The notes under the pieces: generated by a model
Databases searched by the model: none
Told to the model about the DNA's origin: nothing
The model's input: the letters and a program-made list of their open reading frames with translations, nothing else
Shown here: piece after piece, positions 34,745-43,748 of the stretch
Position numbering within the stretch: the first letter of the stretch is position 1
Layout: every line of letters starts with the position of its first letter
Made by a program: the position numbers and the translations under genes
Assembly: GCF_012927115.1 (NCBI RefSeq)
Contig: NZ_JABBFY010000001.1
Span: 2,232,001 to 2,296,000 of the forward strand
DNA length: 64,000 nt
Direction of reading: 5' to 3'
From: Sphingomonas sp. G-3-2-10
GTDB lineage: Bacteria > Pseudomonadota > Alphaproteobacteria > Sphingomonadales > Sphingomonadaceae

Positions 34745-35871
34745 TGCGCAGTCTCCGGCGTGGCCGAGGGCGAAGGCTGCGGCGCCGGCGGGGCGTCCGC
34801 CGGGTCGGTCCAGCGCTTGTCGGCCGGGAAGATATCGTCGACGCCGCCGTGCAGCCCGGTGCCATAAACCGGGTTCGGCAACAGGAACCAGCCCGATCCC
34901 CACATCGCGGCGATCATCGTCTGGCTCGCCATGTTGCGGCGGATCGGCACCGGCACGCCGCCGGGATTGAACAGATCGGTGAAGTCGCCCAGCTGGTCGC
35001 CGACCTGCGCGATCACGCAATATTTGGCGGCGATTTCCCAGCGGCGGCTGTCCTTGCCGCTGCGGCCCGGACCTTCGCCGCGCAGCCACAGCGTTTCGCC
35101 CGGCTTCGCGCCGCCCAGCCCCGCCGCTTCGATCGCGGCGACGGTCTGCGCCGTATTGGCTTCGGAGCGGTTGGAATTGAACACGATGGTCACGCCCGCG
35201 CGGCGCATCCCGTCCAGCGTCTCGACCGCACCCGGCACCGGCGCGACCTTCTCGACGCCGGTCTGTTCCCAGCGCCGCCAGCGGGCATCGTCATAGCCGG
35301 TGCCGCGCATCGCATCGTCGGCCTCGAAGCCGAGATTGAGCAGTACGGTCTCGTCCACGTCGAACACCACCGCGAGCGGCTTCTTGCCGCACGCCACGAA
35401 CTTCGGAACTTCGAGCGAGCCTTCGGGCGACAGGATCACGCCGCGGATATCGAGGCCCGCCTTGCGATCAGCGATCCGGTCCGACACGTAGCGCCACAGC
35501 GCCTGATAGGCCTGGATGCTGATCGCGGCGCCTTCGCCCGACCCGTAGAGATATTGCATCCCCGCCGGCGGCTTGCCCGGCTGGGGCTGGCCCGGCTGCG
35601 GCGCGGGGCCGCCGGGCGTGGGCAAGGGCGCGTTGACGACGCCGACGATGCGGAACGGCTCGACCTTCGACGTGCTGCTGGCGCCCGGCGTTGGCGACGG
35701 CGAAGCCACCGGCGTCTCGCGTTCCTGCGCGCGTTCGTCGCTGCCGCTGAGTTGCTTGCGCGCAATCGCGCCGCCTGCCGCCAGCGGAATCGCCGCCACC
35801 GCCGCGATGCAGCCCGACAGGGGCACCGCTGCGGTCAGCGCGAGGCCGAGGACGGCGGAGCGCCGCATCAT
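34741..35871 (-). CDS. 5'-nucleotidase, lipoprotein e(P4)-like acid phosphatase (class C HAD)
   Basis: The 376-residue protein has a signal sequence with lipobox-like VPLSGC, then a Pro/Gly/Ser-rich linker (about 50-105) and a HAD phosphatase domain: [17 protein letters not shown] (DxDET nucleophile), IVFNSNR, and [11 protein letters not shown] (late Asp pair). It should dephosphorylate nucleotides at the cell surface. It starts ATGATG at 35871, overlapping the end of CoA-transferase A by 4 bp. Confidence 0.9.
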   Translation of the reverse strand: MMRRSAVLGLALTAAVPLSGCIAAVAAIPLAAGGAIARKQLSGSDERAQERETPVASPSPTPGASSTSKVEPFRIVGVVNAPLPTPGGPAPQPGQPQPGKPPAGMQYLYGSGEGAAISIQAYQALWRYVSDRIADRKAGLDIRGVILSPEGSLEVPKFVACGKKPLAVVFDVDETVLLNLGFEADDAMRGTGYDDARWRRWEQTGVEKVAPVPGAVETLDGMRRAGVTIVFNSNRSEANTAQTVAAIEAAGLGGAKPGETLWLRGEGPGRSGKDSRRWEIAAKYCVIAQVGDQLGDFTDLFNPGGVPVPIRRNMASQTMIAAMWGSGWFLLPNPVYGTGLHGGVDDIFPADKRWTDPADAPPAPQPSPSATPETAQ

Positions 35872-36575
35872 GCCGTCTCGCGCGGGCGCGTGAGGCGGAA
35901 TTCGATCTTCTTGTCGTAGGGGCTGCCGACGATCAGCCGCTTCACATAGATGCCCGGCAAGTGGATCTGGTCGGGATCGAGGCTGCCGACCGGCACCACT
36001 TCCTCGACTTCGGCGACGCAAATCCTGCCCGCGGTCGCCATCGGCTGGTTGAAGTTTCGCGCGGTCTTGCGGAAGATCAGGTTGCCGCTCTCGTCGGCCT
36101 TCCAGCCCTTGATGATCGACACGTCGCTGCGGATGCCGCGCTCGAGGATGTATTCCTCGCCGTCGAACACCTTCACTTCCTTGCCTTCGGCCACCTGGGT
36201 GCCGACGCCGGTCTTGGTATAGAAGCCGGGAATGCCAGCACCGCCGGCGCGGCAGCGCTCGGCCAGCGTGCCCTGGGGGCAGAACTCGACCTCGAGCTCG
36301 CCTGCCAGATATTGCCGCTCGAACTCCTTGTTCTCGCCGACATAGGAGGAGATCATCTTCTTCACCTGCCGGCTGCGGAGGAGCTTGCCCAGGCCTTCGC
36401 CGTCGATGCCGGCATTGTTGCTGGCGATGGTCAGATCCTTCACGCCCGACGCCTGGATCGCGTCGATCAGCCGCTCGGGGATGCCGCACAGGCCGAAACC
36501 GCCGGCGCACAGCGTCATGCCGTCGAACAGCAGCCCTTCCAGCGCTGCTTCTGCGTTGGGATAGAGCTTCTTCAT
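35868..36575 (-). CDS. 3-oxoacid CoA-transferase, subunit A
   Basis: The 235-residue subunit has [52 protein letters not shown] and [16 protein letters not shown]. It forms a heterotetramer with subunit B. ATG 36575 follows GGAGAG; ATG 36581 is possible. It is the first gene of a four-gene overlapping run ending at 33798. Confidence 0.94.
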   Translation of the reverse strand: MKKLYPNAEAALEGLLFDGMTLCAGGFGLCGIPERLIDAIQASGVKDLTIASNNAGIDGEGLGKLLRSRQVKKMISSYVGENKEFERQYLAGELEVEFCPQGTLAERCRAGGAGIPGFYTKTGVGTQVAEGKEVKVFDGEEYILERGIRSDVSIIKGWKADESGNLIFRKTARNFNQPMATAGRICVAEVEEVVPVGSLDPDQIHLPGIYVKRLIVGSPYDKKIEFRLTRPRETA

Positions 36576-36929
36576 GGGCACGACTCTCCGCTGGAACCGG
36601 CGCTCGGATAGGCGCGCGGCGCGGGCAAGGTCAACCTGAATAGCAATTCAACTTTGCGCGGTTCATCTACCGTTCAGCGATGTGGCGGCTATAGCGGAAT
36701 GTGGCCGCCATAGTGCGGAACTGTCATATTTCAATGATACACGCCAAATATTCGCCACGGTTGATTCAGTTACCGTTCACAATGCGAAGGTGTGTGATGC
36801 AAATAAGACACACCTACGCAAATTCACTTATGCAGATTGCATAATCTTCTACAAATCGAAGCAAAGACCTCCTAGGTGCGTCGGCGAACGATCCATCGTT
36901 CCAACACTGTACCAATGAGGACTCTTTAC
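36576..36929. promoter_or_regulatory. AT-rich divergent promoter region with two palindromes
   Basis: About 350 bp clearly more AT-rich than the rest, with no convincing gene. It holds GGTGTGT/ACACACC (36789-36795/36808-36814) and TTATGCA-GAT-TGCATAA (36828-36844), a perfect 7+3+7 dyad about 85 bp before the barrel gene. Both look like regulator sites for the outer-membrane protein gene. An ORF at 36682-36918 is probably chance. Confidence 0.55.
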
Positions 36930-37469
36930 ATGCGTATTCTCGCAGCAACTTCGCTCGCCCTGGCGACGCTCGCCACCCCTGCTTTCGCACAGGACGCCGA
37001 TGCCCCGATCAGCGGCGTGCACGTCACGGCAATCGGCGGTATCGATCACGTCACGGACAGCGGCGATTCCGCGTCGGGCGTGCTCGGCGGCGTGATTATC
37101 GGCTATGACAAGCAGCTCTCGAACATCGTGATCGGCGGCGAACTCGAAGCCTCGGTCTCGAACACCAAATATTGCTCGGGCGCGGCATGCGTCGAAGCCG
37201 GCCGTGACCTGTACGCCGGCGCGCGCATCGGTGTTCCGGTCGGCGGCCGCTCGATGATCTACGCCAAGGGCGGCTACACCAACGCCCGCATCGTGGGCAC
37301 CGTTTCGGGCAACACCGTGACGTCGGACAATGTTGACGGCTGGCGCGCAGGCGTGGGCGCGGAAACCAATGTCGGCAAGCTCGTCGCTCGCGTCGAATAT
37401 CGCTATTCGGACTATGACGGCGGCACCAAGCGCCACCAGGGTCTGGTGGGCGTCGGCTACCGCTTCTAA
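36930..37469 (+). CDS. Small outer-membrane beta-barrel protein (OmpA/porin-like family)
   Basis: The 179-residue protein has a signal peptide ending PAFAQ and eight-strand barrel features: alternating GGVIIGYDKQL, IVIGGELEASVS, YAGARIGVPVG, IYAKGGYTNARIVG, VARVEYRYSDYDGG and a final GLVGVGYRF with C-terminal Phe. It fits the outer-membrane beta-barrel (OMP_b-brl) family common in alphaproteobacteria. GAGG lies 9 bp before ATG 36930. Confidence 0.9.
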   Translation: MRILAATSLALATLATPAFAQDADAPISGVHVTAIGGIDHVTDSGDSASGVLGGVIIGYDKQLSNIVIGGELEASVSNTKYCSGAACVEAGRDLYAGARIGVPVGGRSMIYAKGGYTNARIVGTVSGNTVTSDNVDGWRAGVGAETNVGKLVARVEYRYSDYDGGTKRHQGLVGVGYRF

Positions 37470-37489
37470 GCGAGAGCCATACCGGAATC

Positions 37490-37522
37490 AGGGCCGCGCG
37501 GGCATCCCGCGCGGCCCTTTTT
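37490..37522 (+). terminator. Rho-independent terminator of the barrel gene
   Basis: A perfect 13-bp stem (37490-37502 with 37506-37518), 3-nt loop CAT, then a T-run to 37522. It lies 21 bp after the stop. Confidence 0.92.
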
Positions 37523-37526
37523 CATG

Positions 37527-38264
37527 TCAGCGGAGCATGATGCTGCCCTTTGGCGTCGCATCGCCAAAGCTGGTGGCGGAAATCCGGGCGCCGGCGGCGC
37601 GCATGGCATCGGCCCGCTCATGACCGCGCGCGCCGACGATCGCCTGCTCGTAGCGGATGCTCGTAGCGAAGGCCGGCACCGCTTCAACTCGCGCGACCCA
37701 TGCCGCGGTCCGCGGCCAGCGCGCGGGATCGATCCTCCAACCCGCCAGCAGCGCGTTGCGGAAGAATGCAGCGTAGCTGATGTCCGCCGTGCACAGATTG
37801 CCGAACAGGAAGCCCTCGTCCGGCGCGCGCGCTTCGATCCAGTCCAGCGCCGCGGGAAGCTCGACATCGGTCACCTGCGCGATCGCGGCTTCGTCCGGCA
37901 CGGTCTTGAACACGCGCGGGCCGACGATGCGGGCGTAGAACAGTCGCCAGATGATCAGATCGCCCAGCCGGCTGTCGGCATATTCCTCCAGCCACCGCGC
38001 CCGCGCGCGATCCGCCGGTGATCGCGGCATCAGCGGCGGCTCGGGATAAGCTTCATCCAGATATTCGCAGATCACCGTCGAATCGTTGAGCACCAGATCG
38101 CCGTCGATCAGCACCGGGATGCGGCGCAGCGGGCTGACCCGGGTGAACGCGTCGGTGCCGTAAAAGGGCACGATCGGATCGACTTCATAGTCCAGGCCCT
38201 TGAGGTCGAGCGCGACCAGCACCTTGCGCGCATAGGGCGACACGTGATTGCCGATGACGAGCAT
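37527..38264 (-). CDS. Glutathione S-transferase family protein
   Basis: The 245-residue protein has an N-terminal thioredoxin-like domain (VIGNHVSPYARKVLVAL, then RRIPVLIDGDLVLNDSTVICEYLDE with the cis-Pro and the glutathione-contacting Ser) and a helical C-terminal domain with GNLCTADISYAA. It likely conjugates or reduces with glutathione; substrate unknown. ATG 38264 is chosen because GGAGGA precedes it. Confidence 0.9.
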   Translation of the reverse strand: MLVIGNHVSPYARKVLVALDLKGLDYEVDPIVPFYGTDAFTRVSPLRRIPVLIDGDLVLNDSTVICEYLDEAYPEPPLMPRSPADRARARWLEEYADSRLGDLIIWRLFYARIVGPRVFKTVPDEAAIAQVTDVELPAALDWIEARAPDEGFLFGNLCTADISYAAFFRNALLAGWRIDPARWPRTAAWVARVEAVPAFATSIRYEQAIVGARGHERADAMRAAGARISATSFGDATPKGSIMLR

Positions 38265-38347
38265 GACTTCCTCCATAACTCCGCGCTCTGCCCCTGCGCG
38301 CTTTCGCGCTTGGCCTCGCTGATGCACTGGTTCTAGAACCTCGCGCC

Positions 38348-39991
38348 ATGAGCGAAAAGCGCACCGGGGGCAGGATCCTCGTCGACAATCTCGTGGCCCA
38401 GGGCTGCGATCGTATCTTCCACGTCCCGGGCGAGAGCTTCCTCGCCGTACTCGACGCGCTGCACGATGTGCCCGCGATCGATGTCGTGACCTGCCGACAG
38501 GAGGGCGGCGTCAGCTTCATGGCCTGCGCCGACGGAACGATGACCAACAAGCCCGGCGTGGCCTTCGTCACGCGCGGTCCGGGCGCGACCAACGCGTCGA
38601 TCGGTGTCCATGTCGCGATGCAGGATTCGATCCCGATGATTCTCTTCATCGGCGACGTCGATCGCGGAATGCGCGACCGCGAAGGCTTTCAGGAAGTCGA
38701 TTTCCCCGCCTTTTTCGGCCCGATCTCGAAATGGGCGACTCGGATCGAGGATGCCGCTCGCATCCCCGAATATGTCGCCCGCGCCTGGAACGTCGCCCAG
38801 TCCGGCCGCCCCGGCCCGGTGGTGATCGCGCTGCCCGAGGACATGCTGTGCGATGTCGTCGAGTCGCTGGACCGGCCGGCGGTCGCGCGCGTGCCGCAGG
38901 CCGCCGACGCGGAAGCGATGACGCGCCTGGCCGAACTGGTGGCCGGCGCGAAGAATCCCATCGCCATCGTCGGCGGCGCGGGGTGGAATGCCGAAACTGG
39001 CGCCGACTTCGCGGCCTGGGCCGAACGAATCCAGCTTCCCGTCGCCACGGCTTTCCGCCGTCAGGATTCGCTGCCCGCCGGCAGCCCGGTCTTCGCCGGT
39101 AATCTCGGCTATGGTCCCAATCCGAAGCTGGTGCAGCGGATCAAGGACGCCGATCTGATCCTCGCCGTTGGCGCGCGGCTCGGCGAAGCGACCACCGACG
39201 GCTATACGCTGGTCACGCTCGACCATCCCGGCCAGACGCTGATCCACGTCCATCCGGACCCGAACGAGCTCGATCGCGTCTATCGCACCGATCTCGCCAT
39301 CTGCGCCGGCATGGCCAGCTTCGCGCAGCAGCTGGCTACGCTCGACACGGCAGGCCCCTTCGCTGCAACGCAGGCCCATGCCGAATGGATCGAGTGGAAC
39401 ACGCCCAAGCCGCGCGACGTGATTTTCGATCTCGGCCAGTGCGTCGCGGCGATGCGCGAACGGCTTCCCGCCGACACGATCTACTGCAACGGCGCGGGCA
39501 ATTTCTCGAGCTGGTGGCACCGCTACTGGCCCTATGCCGCCTATCCGTCGCAGCTCGCCCCGACCGCGGGCGCAATGGGCTATGGGGTGCCCGCGGCCGT
39601 CGCGGCGGCGTTGCGCGCCCCCGAACGGATGGTCGTCGCGCTGGCAGGGGATGGCGACTTCATGATGAACGGGCAGGAAATGGCCACCGCGGTCCAGCAT
39701 GGCGCGAACCTGCTGGTGCTGGTGATCGATAATGCTGCATATGGCACGATCCGCATGCATCAGGAGCGCGAATATCCCGCGCGCCTGTCCGGCACGACGC
39801 TGCACAATCCCGATTTCGCCGCGCTGGCCCGCGCCTATGGCGGCTGGGCCGAAACGGTCGAGCGCACCGCCGACTTCGCCCCCGCGCTGGACAGGGCGAT
39901 GGCGGAGACCGGGCTACGCCTGCTCCATCTCAAGACCGATGTGGAGATCATCACCGCGGCGACCACCATCACCGCGATCCGGAACCGCTAG
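38348..39991 (+). CDS. Thiamine-diphosphate enzyme, acetolactate synthase-like
   Basis: The 547-residue protein has all three TPP-enzyme domains: RQEGGVSFMACADG with the cofactor-activating Glu (about 51), the central Rossmann-like domain (NPIAIVGGAGWNAE), and the TPP motif GDGDFMMNGQEMATA...NAAYG. It resembles acetolactate synthase/benzoylformate decarboxylase relatives. No small regulatory subunit is adjacent, so it is probably not the biosynthetic IlvB. Reaction unknown. It diverges from the GST gene. Confidence 0.88.
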   Translation: MSEKRTGGRILVDNLVAQGCDRIFHVPGESFLAVLDALHDVPAIDVVTCRQEGGVSFMACADGTMTNKPGVAFVTRGPGATNASIGVHVAMQDSIPMILFIGDVDRGMRDREGFQEVDFPAFFGPISKWATRIEDAARIPEYVARAWNVAQSGRPGPVVIALPEDMLCDVVESLDRPAVARVPQAADAEAMTRLAELVAGAKNPIAIVGGAGWNAETGADFAAWAERIQLPVATAFRRQDSLPAGSPVFAGNLGYGPNPKLVQRIKDADLILAVGARLGEATTDGYTLVTLDHPGQTLIHVHPDPNELDRVYRTDLAICAGMASFAQQLATLDTAGPFAATQAHAEWIEWNTPKPRDVIFDLGQCVAAMRERLPADTIYCNGAGNFSSWWHRYWPYAAYPSQLAPTAGAMGYGVPAAVAAALRAPERMVVALAGDGDFMMNGQEMATAVQHGANLLVLVIDNAAYGTIRMHQEREYPARLSGTTLHNPDFAALARAYGGWAETVERTADFAPALDRAMAETGLRLLHLKTDVEIITAATTITAIRNR

Positions 39992-40004
39992 ACGCCGCAC
40001 AAGC

Positions 40005-40039
40005 GAAGGGCCGCTCCGGTCATCCCGGAACGGCCCTTC
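40005..40039. terminator. Bidirectional terminator between TPP enzyme and CsbD genes
   Basis: Arms 40005-40019 and 40025-40039 pair at 14 of 15 positions around a 5-nt loop, between two convergent genes. T-tracts are weak, so efficiency is uncertain. Confidence 0.65.
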
Positions 40040-40059
40040 CCGTGCGTAATCGCGGGCGA

Positions 40060-40230
40060 TCAGATGTCGTCGCCGAGCGCGCCCTTCACCTTGCCGGCGA
40101 GCTGCTGGGCCTTGCCCTTCACTTCCTGACCGGCGCCTTCGGCGCGCGTATCCGGATCGTCGCTGTGCTGCTTCACCTTGCCGATGGCTTCGTTCACATT
40201 GCCTTTGATCTTGTCGACGAGTTCACCCAT
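40060..40230 (-). CDS. CsbD family stress protein
   Basis: A 56-residue protein starting MGELVDKIKGNVNEAIGKVKQ and containing EGAGQEVKGKAQQLAGKVKG, the CsbD-like repeat pattern. Family members are small, hydrophilic and induced by general stress; the molecular role is unsettled. It is convergent with the TPP-enzyme gene and divergent from the methyltransferase. Confidence 0.92.
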   Translation of the reverse strand: MGELVDKIKGNVNEAIGKVKQHSDDPDTRAEGAGQEVKGKAQQLAGKVKGALGDDI

Positions 40231-40310
40231 GATGGCGCTCCTTGCTGTGGGAAATTCCGTTCGCCTTTCAAACGGATGGACGGAAAGGAGGTTCCACGGC
40301 GAGCGGGGGG

Positions 40311-40916
40311 ATGCGGCAAATGCCCGATCGGATCGCCGAACATTATGAGCGCCACGCGCACGCTTTCGACTATGCCCGGCGAAAGGCCTTTACCGAGCGG
40401 CACTGGCTCGATCGCTTCCTGATCGGCGTCGCCAAGGGCGGCCATATCCTCGATCTCGGCTGCGGCGCGGGCGAGCCTGTCGCCCGCTACCTGATCGACC
40501 ACGGCCATCAGATCACCGGGATCGACGTTTCGGAGAAGATGATCGGCCTGTCGCGCACCCGCTTCGGGCGGCACGTCTGGCTGAAGGCCGATATGCGCAA
40601 GGCCGCGATGGGCCGCCAGTTCGCGGGCATCCTCGCCTGGGACAGCCTGTTCCACCTCGATCACGACGATCAGGCCGCGATGATCGAGAAGATCGGCCGC
40701 TGGCTCGAGCCGCGCGGCATGTTCCTGTTCAATTCCGGGCCGGAGCACAGCACCGCGATCGGCGAGCAATTCGGCGAGGAACTCTATCACGCCAGCCTCG
40801 ACCCGCTGGAATATCTGCGCCTGCTGGAAGCAAGCGGCATGACGGTCGTCGCGCACAAGCCCGAGGATCCGTCCGCGGGCGGCCGCACCGTGTGGCTGGC
40901 CCGGAAATTCGCCTAG
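40311..40916 (+). CDS. Class I SAM-dependent methyltransferase
   Basis: The 201-residue protein has motif I ILDLGCGAGEPVARYL, GIDVSEKMIGLSR and ILAWDSLFHLD, a standard SAM-binding Rossmann fold. The substrate is unknown. ATG 40311 directly follows GAGCGGGGGG; ATG 40320 is an alternative, and a longer upstream start at 40242 would run through the CsbD promoter. It overlaps the convergent hydrolase by 4 bp. Confidence 0.85.
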   Translation: MRQMPDRIAEHYERHAHAFDYARRKAFTERHWLDRFLIGVAKGGHILDLGCGAGEPVARYLIDHGHQITGIDVSEKMIGLSRTRFGRHVWLKADMRKAAMGRQFAGILAWDSLFHLDHDDQAAMIEKIGRWLEPRGMFLFNSGPEHSTAIGEQFGEELYHASLDPLEYLRLLEASGMTVVAHKPEDPSAGGRTVWLARKFA

Positions 40917-41677
40917 CGCGCGACGCCGCGCAGGAAGGGCAACACCGAGTTCCACGCATCGTCCGCGCCGCCGGCGTTGCGGGCCAGGATCAGGATCGAC
41001 GAGCCGTGGACCCCGCCCTGCACCGGCACGAACTGGCGCTTCGCCGTGCCGGGCACCGCGTCGATCAGCGCCTTGGCCGCCGCGATCTCCTTGGGATCCT
41101 GCGCCGAAGTGACGAACACCGGGATCGTCAGCTTCGCTGCCGCATCCCGCACGCTAGGCTTGCCTTCGAAATATTCGTCGGGCGAAAAGGCCAGCACCGC
41201 CGCGACCTGTCCCGGGCGGTCCGCCGCGAGCAGCAGCGCGAGCGAAGCCGAATAGCTGCTGCCCCACAGGATCACCGGCAGCTTCCGGGTTCGCGCCCAG
41301 TCGAGCGCGGCTTCGAGGTCCTTGCGCGCGTCGAGATAACTCACCTCGCGGCCCAGCGCCTTCACCGTCCAGTTGCCGCCGAACATGTCGCCGCCCGAAC
41401 GCTGATCGAGCGTCAGCGTCGCATAGCCTTCGGCGTTCAGGCGCGGGACGATGGTCGCATATTCGCCCTGCCCCGATCCCGCCTGATGGAACAGCAGGAT
41501 GACGGCATGGGCGTTGGCGGGCTCGCTATAGGTGCCATAGACCTGCACCCCGTCCGCCGCCTTGAGCTGCACCGTTTCCTGCTTCGTGCCCGTCTCGACC
41601 GTCGCGGGCTGCTTCGCCGGCCCGCCGCAACCGCCCAGCGCAAGCGCAGCGCCCAGCAGGATCGCCAGCGTCCGCAA
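40913..41677 (-). CDS. Alpha/beta-hydrolase lipoprotein (dienelactone-hydrolase-like)
   Basis: The 254-residue protein has a lipoprotein signal (AILLGAALALGGC) and an alpha/beta-hydrolase fold: AVILLFHQAGSGQGEY, LTLDQRSGG, nucleophile elbow WGSSYSAS, PVFVTSAQDPKE (Asp) and a late GGVHGSS (His). There is no ATG; TTG 41677 begins two bases after the thiG stop, so it is probably translated from the thiSG message. Confidence 0.82.
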   Translation of the reverse strand: MRTLAILLGAALALGGCGGPAKQPATVETGTKQETVQLKAADGVQVYGTYSEPANAHAVILLFHQAGSGQGEYATIVPRLNAEGYATLTLDQRSGGDMFGGNWTVKALGREVSYLDARKDLEAALDWARTRKLPVILWGSSYSASLALLLAADRPGQVAAVLAFSPDEYFEGKPSVRDAAAKLTIPVFVTSAQDPKEIAAAKALIDAVPGTAKRQFVPVQGGVHGSSILILARNAGGADDAWNSVLPFLRGVAR

Positions 41678-41679
41678 GC

Positions 41680-42720
41680 TCAGATCAGTCCGGCCAGCGG
41701 GCTGCTGGGATCGGCATAACGCCGCTTGCCCATCCGCCCGGCGCGGTACGAGAGGCGCCCGGCCTCGACCGCCGCCTTCATCGCCGCCGCCATCAGAATC
41801 GGATCCTTGGCCTCGGCGATCGCGGTGTTCATCAGCACGCCGTCGCAGCCCAGCTCCATCGCCACCGCCGCGTCGCTCGCGCTGCCGACGCCGGCATCGA
41901 CCAGTACCGGCACCTTCGCGCCTTCGACGATCAGGCGGATCGTCACTTGGTTCTGGATGCCCAGCCCCGATCCGATCGGCGCGCCCAGCGGCATCACCGC
42001 CACCGCGCCGGCATCTTCCAGCCGCTTCGCCGCGATGGGATCGTCGACGCAATAGACCATCGGCAGGAAGCCTTCCTTGGCCAGCACCTCGGTCGCCCGC
42101 AGCGTCTCGACCATGTCGGGATACAGCGTCCGCGCTTCGCCCAGCACTTCCAGCTTCACCAGATCCCAGCCGCCCGCCTCGCGCGCCAGCCGCAGCGTGC
42201 GGATCGCCGACTCGGCATCGAAGCAGCCTGCGGTGTTGGGCAGATAGGTGATCTTCTTCGGGTCGATATAGTCGGTCAGCATCGGCGCCTTGGGATCGCT
42301 GACGTTCACGCGGCGCACCGCCACGGTGACGATCTCCGCGCCCGAAGCCGCGACCGCCGCCGCGTTCTGCTCGAAATCCTTGTACTTGCCGGTGCCGACG
42401 ATCAGCCGCGAGCGGAACGTCTTGCCCGCCACCGTCCAGCTATCGTCGTCCAGGGGCTTGCCATGATCGCCGCCGCCCACGAAGTGGACGATCTCCAGCT
42501 CGTCGCCATCCTCGACGATCACTTCGCCCAGCGTCGAACGCGGCACGACTTCGAGGTTGCGCTCCACCGCCAGCTTCTCCGGAACAAGGCCCAGTTCCTC
42601 GGCGAGCTGGAGAATGGTGAGTTCGGCGGCAACCCGCTTGTGCTCGCCGTTGACGATGATGGAGACGGTGCCGTCAGTGTGCACTTGGGTTATCCGATTT
42701 GATCGCTGGGACGCGCTCAT
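41680..42720 (-). CDS. thiG: ThiS-ThiG fusion: sulfur carrier and thiazole synthase
   Basis: The first about 80 residues are ThiS-like ([20 protein letters not shown]... ending VHFVGGG, the Gly-Gly that is thiocarboxylated). The rest is Thi[40 protein letters not shown] (Schiff-base Lys), and [27 protein letters not shown]. Together they build the thiamine thiazole. The fusion means the carrier's Gly-Gly is internal, so its chemistry must differ or it must be processed. GTG 42684 is an alternative start. Confidence 0.92.
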   Translation of the reverse strand: MSASQRSNRITQVHTDGTVSIIVNGEHKRVAAELTILQLAEELGLVPEKLAVERNLEVVPRSTLGEVIVEDGDELEIVHFVGGGDHGKPLDDDSWTVAGKTFRSRLIVGTGKYKDFEQNAAAVAASGAEIVTVAVRRVNVSDPKAPMLTDYIDPKKITYLPNTAGCFDAESAIRTLRLAREAGGWDLVKLEVLGEARTLYPDMVETLRATEVLAKEGFLPMVYCVDDPIAAKRLEDAGAVAVMPLGAPIGSGLGIQNQVTIRLIVEGAKVPVLVDAGVGSASDAAVAMELGCDGVLMNTAIAEAKDPILMAAAMKAAVEAGRLSYRAGRMGKRRYADPSSPLAGLI

Positions 42721-42792
42721 ATAGGGAAGCGCACGCGCAAGCCGCAACCGCCGCAAACGGAAGTCGCGCTCGCCGCAACCGGAAAGGGACTC

Positions 42793-43227
42793 ATGGCCGA
42801 TACGATCTACGTCCTGAACGGCCCCAATCTGAACCTGCTGGGCCTGCGCGAGCCGGAAATCTATGGCTCGGACACGCTCGACGATATCGCCGGGCGGATG
42901 GAGGACCGGGCGAAGGAACTCGGGCTGGAAATCGACCTGCGCCAGTCCAACCATGAAGGCCATCTGGTCGACTGGATGCACGAAGCGCAGGCGCGCGACG
43001 CCAAGGCGATCCTGCTCAACGCCGGCGCCTTCACCCATACCAGCGTCGCGCTTTACGATGCGATCCGGGCCATCCGGACGCCGGTTATCGAAGTCCATCT
43101 GTCCAACCCGCACACGCGGGAGACATTCCGCCACCACAGTTATGTGGGCATGGCCGCCAAAGGAACCATCGCCGGTTTCGGGGCGCTATCCTACATGCTT
43201 GCGCTTGAAGCAGCCGCTAGTCTCTGA
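42793..43227 (+). CDS. aroQ: Type II 3-dehydroquinate dehydratase
   Basis: The 144-residue dodecameric shikimate enzyme has [17 protein letters not shown] with the catalytic Tyr, [17 protein letters not shown] and [18 protein letters not shown]. The order aroQ-accB-accC is conserved in many proteobacteria. AAAGGGA precedes ATG 42793. Confidence 0.97.
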   Translation: MADTIYVLNGPNLNLLGLREPEIYGSDTLDDIAGRMEDRAKELGLEIDLRQSNHEGHLVDWMHEAQARDAKAILLNAGAFTHTSVALYDAIRAIRTPVIEVHLSNPHTRETFRHHSYVGMAAKGTIAGFGALSYMLALEAAASL

Positions 43228-43261
43228 CACAGGGCGCGGTTTCCATCGGAAGAAGAGTCAA

Positions 43262-43744
43262 ATGACCGACAAGAACAATCACGGAGCGATGCAGGTCGAC
43301 ATCGAGATCGTGCGCCAGCTGGCAGCCGTGCTCGACGAGACCCAGCTGACCGAAATCGAAGTCGAGGACGGCGAACGCCGCATCCGCGTCGCACGCAAGG
43401 CCGCCCAGCAGGTGGTTCAGGCAGCGCCCGCCGCGGCCGCAGCCCCCGCGCCCGTCGCCGCCGCTCCGGCTGCCGCCGCACCGGCCGAGGCGCCCGCCGC
43501 CCCGTCGGCCGCGAACGCGGTCAAGTCGCCGATGGTCGGCACCGCTTATCTCGCCGCGAATCCGGAGGCTCCGGCCTTCGTCAGCGTGGGCCAGAAGGTG
43601 AAGGCCGGCGACACGCTGCTCATCATCGAAGCGATGAAGACGATGAATCCGATCCAGGCCCCTGCGGGCGGCACGGTCACCGCGATTCTCGTCGAGAATG
43701 GCCAGCCGGTCGAATACGACCAGCCGCTCGTGGTGGTCGAGTAA
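43262..43744 (+). CDS. accB: Acetyl-CoA carboxylase biotin carboxyl carrier protein
   Basis: The 160-residue carrier has an N-terminal segment [24 protein letters not shown], a long Ala/Pro linker (about 55-90) and a biotinyl domain with [11 protein letters not shown] and EAMKTMNP (biotinylated Lys). It carries CO2 from AccC to the carboxyltransferase for malonyl-CoA synthesis. Confidence 0.97.
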   Translation: MTDKNNHGAMQVDIEIVRQLAAVLDETQLTEIEVEDGERRIRVARKAAQQVVQAAPAAAAAPAPVAAAPAAAAPAEAPAAPSAANAVKSPMVGTAYLAANPEAPAFVSVGQKVKAGDTLLIIEAMKTMNPIQAPAGGTVTAILVENGQPVEYDQPLVVVE

Positions 43745-43748
43745 CCCC

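Noticed and set aside
36682..36918. 78-codon ORF upstream of the barrel gene
   Set aside because: Its composition matches non-coding AT-rich DNA, the SD is weak and it overlaps the palindromes. It is probably chance.
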